From assembly GCA_963210315.1 (NCBI GenBank), contig OY723306.1, forward strand, positions 1,502,787 to 1,566,786: DNA of 64,000 nucleotides, given 5' to 3'. Below the pieces are notes generated by a model. The model saw only the letters and a program-made list of their open reading frames with translations, was not told where the DNA came from and made no database searches. Of this stretch, positions 61,514-64,000 are shown piece after piece. Positions within the stretch are counted from its first letter, which is position 1; every line of letters starts with the position of its first letter. The translations under genes were made by a program, and so were the position numbers. Origin of the DNA: Rhynchopus euleeides. Taxonomy: Eukaryota > Euglenozoa > Diplonemea > Diplonemida > Diplonemidae.

Positions 61514-64000
61514 ATGCCTGATGAGGCGGGGCTCGGGGCTCCTGCCGGGGGTGGCGGCGGCGCGTTCCGGAGGGAAAACTCCGATATTCGCTTTGGGTCA
61601 GCTGAGGAGTTCTTCGAGCCGGTCTTCGGCCCTCTTGATGGCACCGCCGGGCAGCAGGCGCAGCAGCAGCAGCAGCAACAACAGCAGCCGCCGCCCCGGC
61701 GGAAAAAACGCCAGCAGCAGCAGCCCCTGAAACCCGAGGATTTCCCCCACCGCCCCGTCAACTGCCGGTTCGGAACGTGCATGGGGGGGAAGGCAAATAT
61801 GGCAAACTCGGAGTCCATCCCGATCAACCCAGAACAGCCTGTCCCGTTTGAGACGAGCCTTTTCAAAGGCAGGATGGCGATCTGCATCAGAGGGGCGCCT
61901 GGCAGCAGCACCGACCCTTGGGCTGCCGGGAGCCGGTTTGAAGGGAAGAGGCGGAAAGTGGTCCTCACGGTGCAGGGCGAGTTCAAACGGCGGATATCGA
62001 GGAGCGAGGTGCAGGTGGGCATGATGTGGAAGAATGGCCTGTCCAACCTGCCCTGGTCGTTTGTGCTGAACGCCGCGGAGAACGTGATCCTCGCATTCTC
62101 ACCTGGGGCGACGAGCACCCTTTCCTCTCCGACCCGGGCATCTTTCATGAACTCCCTTCTGGCAGGGGTCGACTCGCTGCATGTGTCAGATGGGAAGTCC
62201 GACCGGTTCGACATGATGTCCGCCATCACCCCCGAGAGCAGCGAGTGGCCCACCCCGAAGAAGCGCATGGACGCCGTGAAAAAACTCGGTGAGAAGCTCC
62301 GCGACCTCGAGAAGAAGGCGAAGAAGGAGGCGGGCAACGCCCCCGCCGCTCCACCCCCGCCACCCGCAGCTGCCCCCAGCCCTGCAGAGGGGGCGGATGG
62401 GGGGGAGACAGGGGGGTATGCCAACACGGTGCCCCAGCTGAAGCGGCAGAGGACTACCTCAGAGACGACTCGCCTGCTGAGCGGTGAGGAGAAGGCGGTG
62501 TCGTCGAGCCTGGTGGACGAAGGGCTGCTGGCGGACTGGGGGTATTATGAGCCGGGGAAGGAGTATACTTTTGACTTCTACGGGGATAAGATCGATCTGG
62601 TGAAGTTTGCGGCGTTCATCCCGACCCTCCCCGAGATCAACCTGAACAAATACTTTAACGGGCAGCCGTTCCCCTTCATCGCGATGACAAAGTCGGGAGA
62701 GGTTCTCTGGCACTTCGAGGTCTGGCATGAGATGCAGTTTGACCCTGCGAACTCAACCCACTCACCATCCCAGTGCGGGCTTGCCCCTGGCTCTGTCTCA
62801 GCCTACTCCGACTCGGAATCTCTGAGGGATGAGGTCGACCCCTTCGCAGTCACGCAGAACACCCACAACACGCCAATGGATGTGTGGAGCTGTGCCAGCG
62901 GGATGCAGGACCAGCCCCACCATGGGTCCCTGCCCTACGGCAGCCGAACCAGCAGGGGGTACAGCGGGATGAACAGGCAGCTCTCTTTCCAGTCGTGCGT
63001 CACGGCGGTGACCGACGGGCAGCGCCACCCCCAGCAGCCCCACCAGCACAGCTGCTGCCTCCACGGCACCCACCACCACGGCCACCCCCACCACCACCAC
63101 CCGCAGCGCGGGGGGAATTCGCAGGACAGGCTGACCTCGGATGATATGAGCGCCGAGGCGCACCGCACCTACGGGCACACCCCAATGTCATACCCCAAGT
63201 CGCCGTGCTACCGCCCGACGCACCGGTCGTCTCAGGCGCTCCTCAGCTGCTCCGACGGGGAGGACCTGCTGGAGCCGCAATACAGCATGGCGTACGGCGC
63301 CAGCAGCGACAGCCACCAGGCCACTATGGTATACCACGGAGGTGATCCCTGCCTCTCTCTATCGCAGATGGAGGCGGCGGACGGCACGCTCCGCGGCCCC
63401 AGCGGGGGTGGGGGCCCCGGGGGTGGCGGGGGGAAGCCCGGAGCGAAGCGCGGGATTCTGAAGTATAAAGCGCCCAACCTGCAGCTGAGGACGCGGTGGA
63501 ACTCCTGGGATGAGCACCTGGGTGGGGCCTCCCAGCCGCGGCCGACGGATTACTTCTGCGCGGCGCTGCTCGCCGTGGTGGGAGTTGCCTTCTTCATACT
63601 CTGCATAATATGGTATCAGGATGTCGTGGGGCAGCGGATCAAATCCAGCACCATCACCATCAAGCCCTCCGCGGTGGACTGCATCAAGGTGATAGGGATC
63701 GCGCTGGGAACCCTCGTCGTGGGTTTCCTGATAGGCGCCCTCACAGAGTTTCTGAAGGTTCCCTACCTCCGCGAGGCGTCTTCACCTGCCGCGAAGAAGT
63801 CGCGGCTGCTCGGCCTGAACATTGCGGACAGCACGTTTGTCGCCATCGCGATGCTTCTGGCAGTGCCCGAGGAGCTTTGCTTCAGAGCCATCATCATCCC
63901 CACTAGAGAGGAGCAGCCCGATAACCACGCACGCTTCCTCTGGAGTGTTCTGTCGCTTGTCCTCTATGTAGGCCACTTCCCCCTCCTCGCGTCGACGGTG
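61514..64000 (+). CDS. DUF1769 plus CPBP (CAAX-protease-like) fusion, 3' truncated
   Basis: 829 codons without a stop from the ATG at 61514 to the window edge. Residues 1-100 are Gln/Pro-rich. About 110-260 match the DUF1769 pattern (FKGRMAICIRG, then FEGKRRKVVLTVQGEFKR, then the SSEWPTPKKRM end). A second conserved block lies at about 335-415 (YTFDFYGDKIDLVKFAAFIP, then HFEVWHEMQFDP). A His/Gln/Pro-rich linker follows. Membrane segments sit at about 679-702 and 725-747. From about 770 a CPBP/Rce1-type intramembrane protease region begins: LAVPEELCFRAIIIP has the E786-E787...R791 motif, and H821 follows in a hydrophobic helix (LYVGHF). The rest of the protease is beyond the edge. A GGYANTVPQL linker separates the two DUF-side blocks. 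Confidence 0.72.
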   Translation, partial: MPDEAGLGAPAGGGGGAFRRENSDIRFGSAEEFFEPVFGPLDGTAGQQAQQQQQQQQQPPPRRKKRQQQQPLKPEDFPHRPVNCRFGTCMGGKANMANSESIPINPEQPVPFETSLFKGRMAICIRGAPGSSTDPWAAGSRFEGKRRKVVLTVQGEFKRRISRSEVQVGMMWKNGLSNLPWSFVLNAAENVILAFSPGATSTLSSPTRASFMNSLLAGVDSLHVSDGKSDRFDMMSAITPESSEWPTPKKRMDAVKKLGEKLRDLEKKAKKEAGNAPAAPPPPPAAAPSPAEGADGGETGGYANTVPQLKRQRTTSETTRLLSGEEKAVSSSLVDEGLLADWGYYEPGKEYTFDFYGDKIDLVKFAAFIPTLPEINLNKYFNGQPFPFIAMTKSGEVLWHFEVWHEMQFDPANSTHSPSQCGLAPGSVSAYSDSESLRDEVDPFAVTQNTHNTPMDVWSCASGMQDQPHHGSLPYGSRTSRGYSGMNRQLSFQSCVTAVTDGQRHPQQPHQHSCCLHGTHHHGHPHHHHPQRGGNSQDRLTSDDMSAEAHRTYGHTPMSYPKSPCYRPTHRSSQALLSCSDGEDLLEPQYSMAYGASSDSHQATMVYHGGDPCLSLSQMEAADGTLRGPSGGGGPGGGGGKPGAKRGILKYKAPNLQLRTRWNSWDEHLGGASQPRPTDYFCAALLAVVGVAFFILCIIWYQDVVGQRIKSSTITIKPSAVDCIKVIGIALGTLVVGFLIGALTEFLKVPYLREASSPAAKKSRLLGLNIADSTFVAIAMLLAVPEELCFRAIIIPTREEQPDNHARFLWSVLSLVLYVGHFPLLASTV

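Noticed and set aside
1..64000. tRNA or rRNA genes
   Set aside because: I saw no convincing T-arm/B-box pairs with matching acceptor stems and no rRNA-like sequence by eye; a covariance scan would be needed to exclude them fully.

Overview
The window is nuclear DNA of a GC-rich unicellular eukaryote. Nearly all host genes lie on the + strand: 125-aa unknown, ARP2, IPI1/TEX10, 1703-aa unknown, flavin amine oxidase, CAP fragment, ankyrin protein, kelch protein, WD40 protein, multi-flavodoxin reductase, eIF4B and a DUF1769/CPBP fusion. All 11 introns I could place begin GTATG and end AG. Most start codons follow pyrimidine-rich tracts with an AG. One-strand gene order, pyrimidine-AG leaders and a kelch protein with kinetoplastid-like C-terminal RLY...KY repeats point to Euglenozoa, and the presence of introns suggests a diplonemid. 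That assignment is inference. I found no spliced-leader gene, rRNA or tRNA.

Layout. 0.4-17.9 kb is a host gene block (unknown small protein, ARP2, IPI1, large low-complexity protein, amine oxidase) with one 0.73-kb foldback element just upstream of the amine oxidase. 18.7-32.5 kb is a transposon nest: a pogo/Tigger-like DDE gene; a 5-kb element with 8-bp target duplications that carries a DDE_4-type transposase, a 41-bp tandem array and a nested TA-flanked element; and an hAT-like transposase gene crossing a 200-N gap. 33-36.4 kb holds a CAP-domain fragment and an 18-repeat ankyrin gene. 38.6-55.2 kb is a second host block: a kelch gene whose only intron contains a complete 2.97-kb transposon, a WD40 gene behind a 54-bp perfect palindrome, a 1309-aa diflavin-type reductase and eIF4B. 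55.3-58.2 kb holds three small non-autonomous elements. From 61.5 kb an open gene runs off the right edge.

The host genes do not form one pathway. They cover actin branching (ARP2), 60S ribosome maturation (IPI1), translation initiation (eIF4B), redox chemistry (amine oxidase, flavoprotein reductase) and scaffold repeats (kelch, WD40, ankyrin). The most unusual item is the reductase. It reads as degenerate flavodoxin, PDZ, PDZ, flavodoxin, flavodoxin, FAD/NADP module, an architecture I do not recognise.
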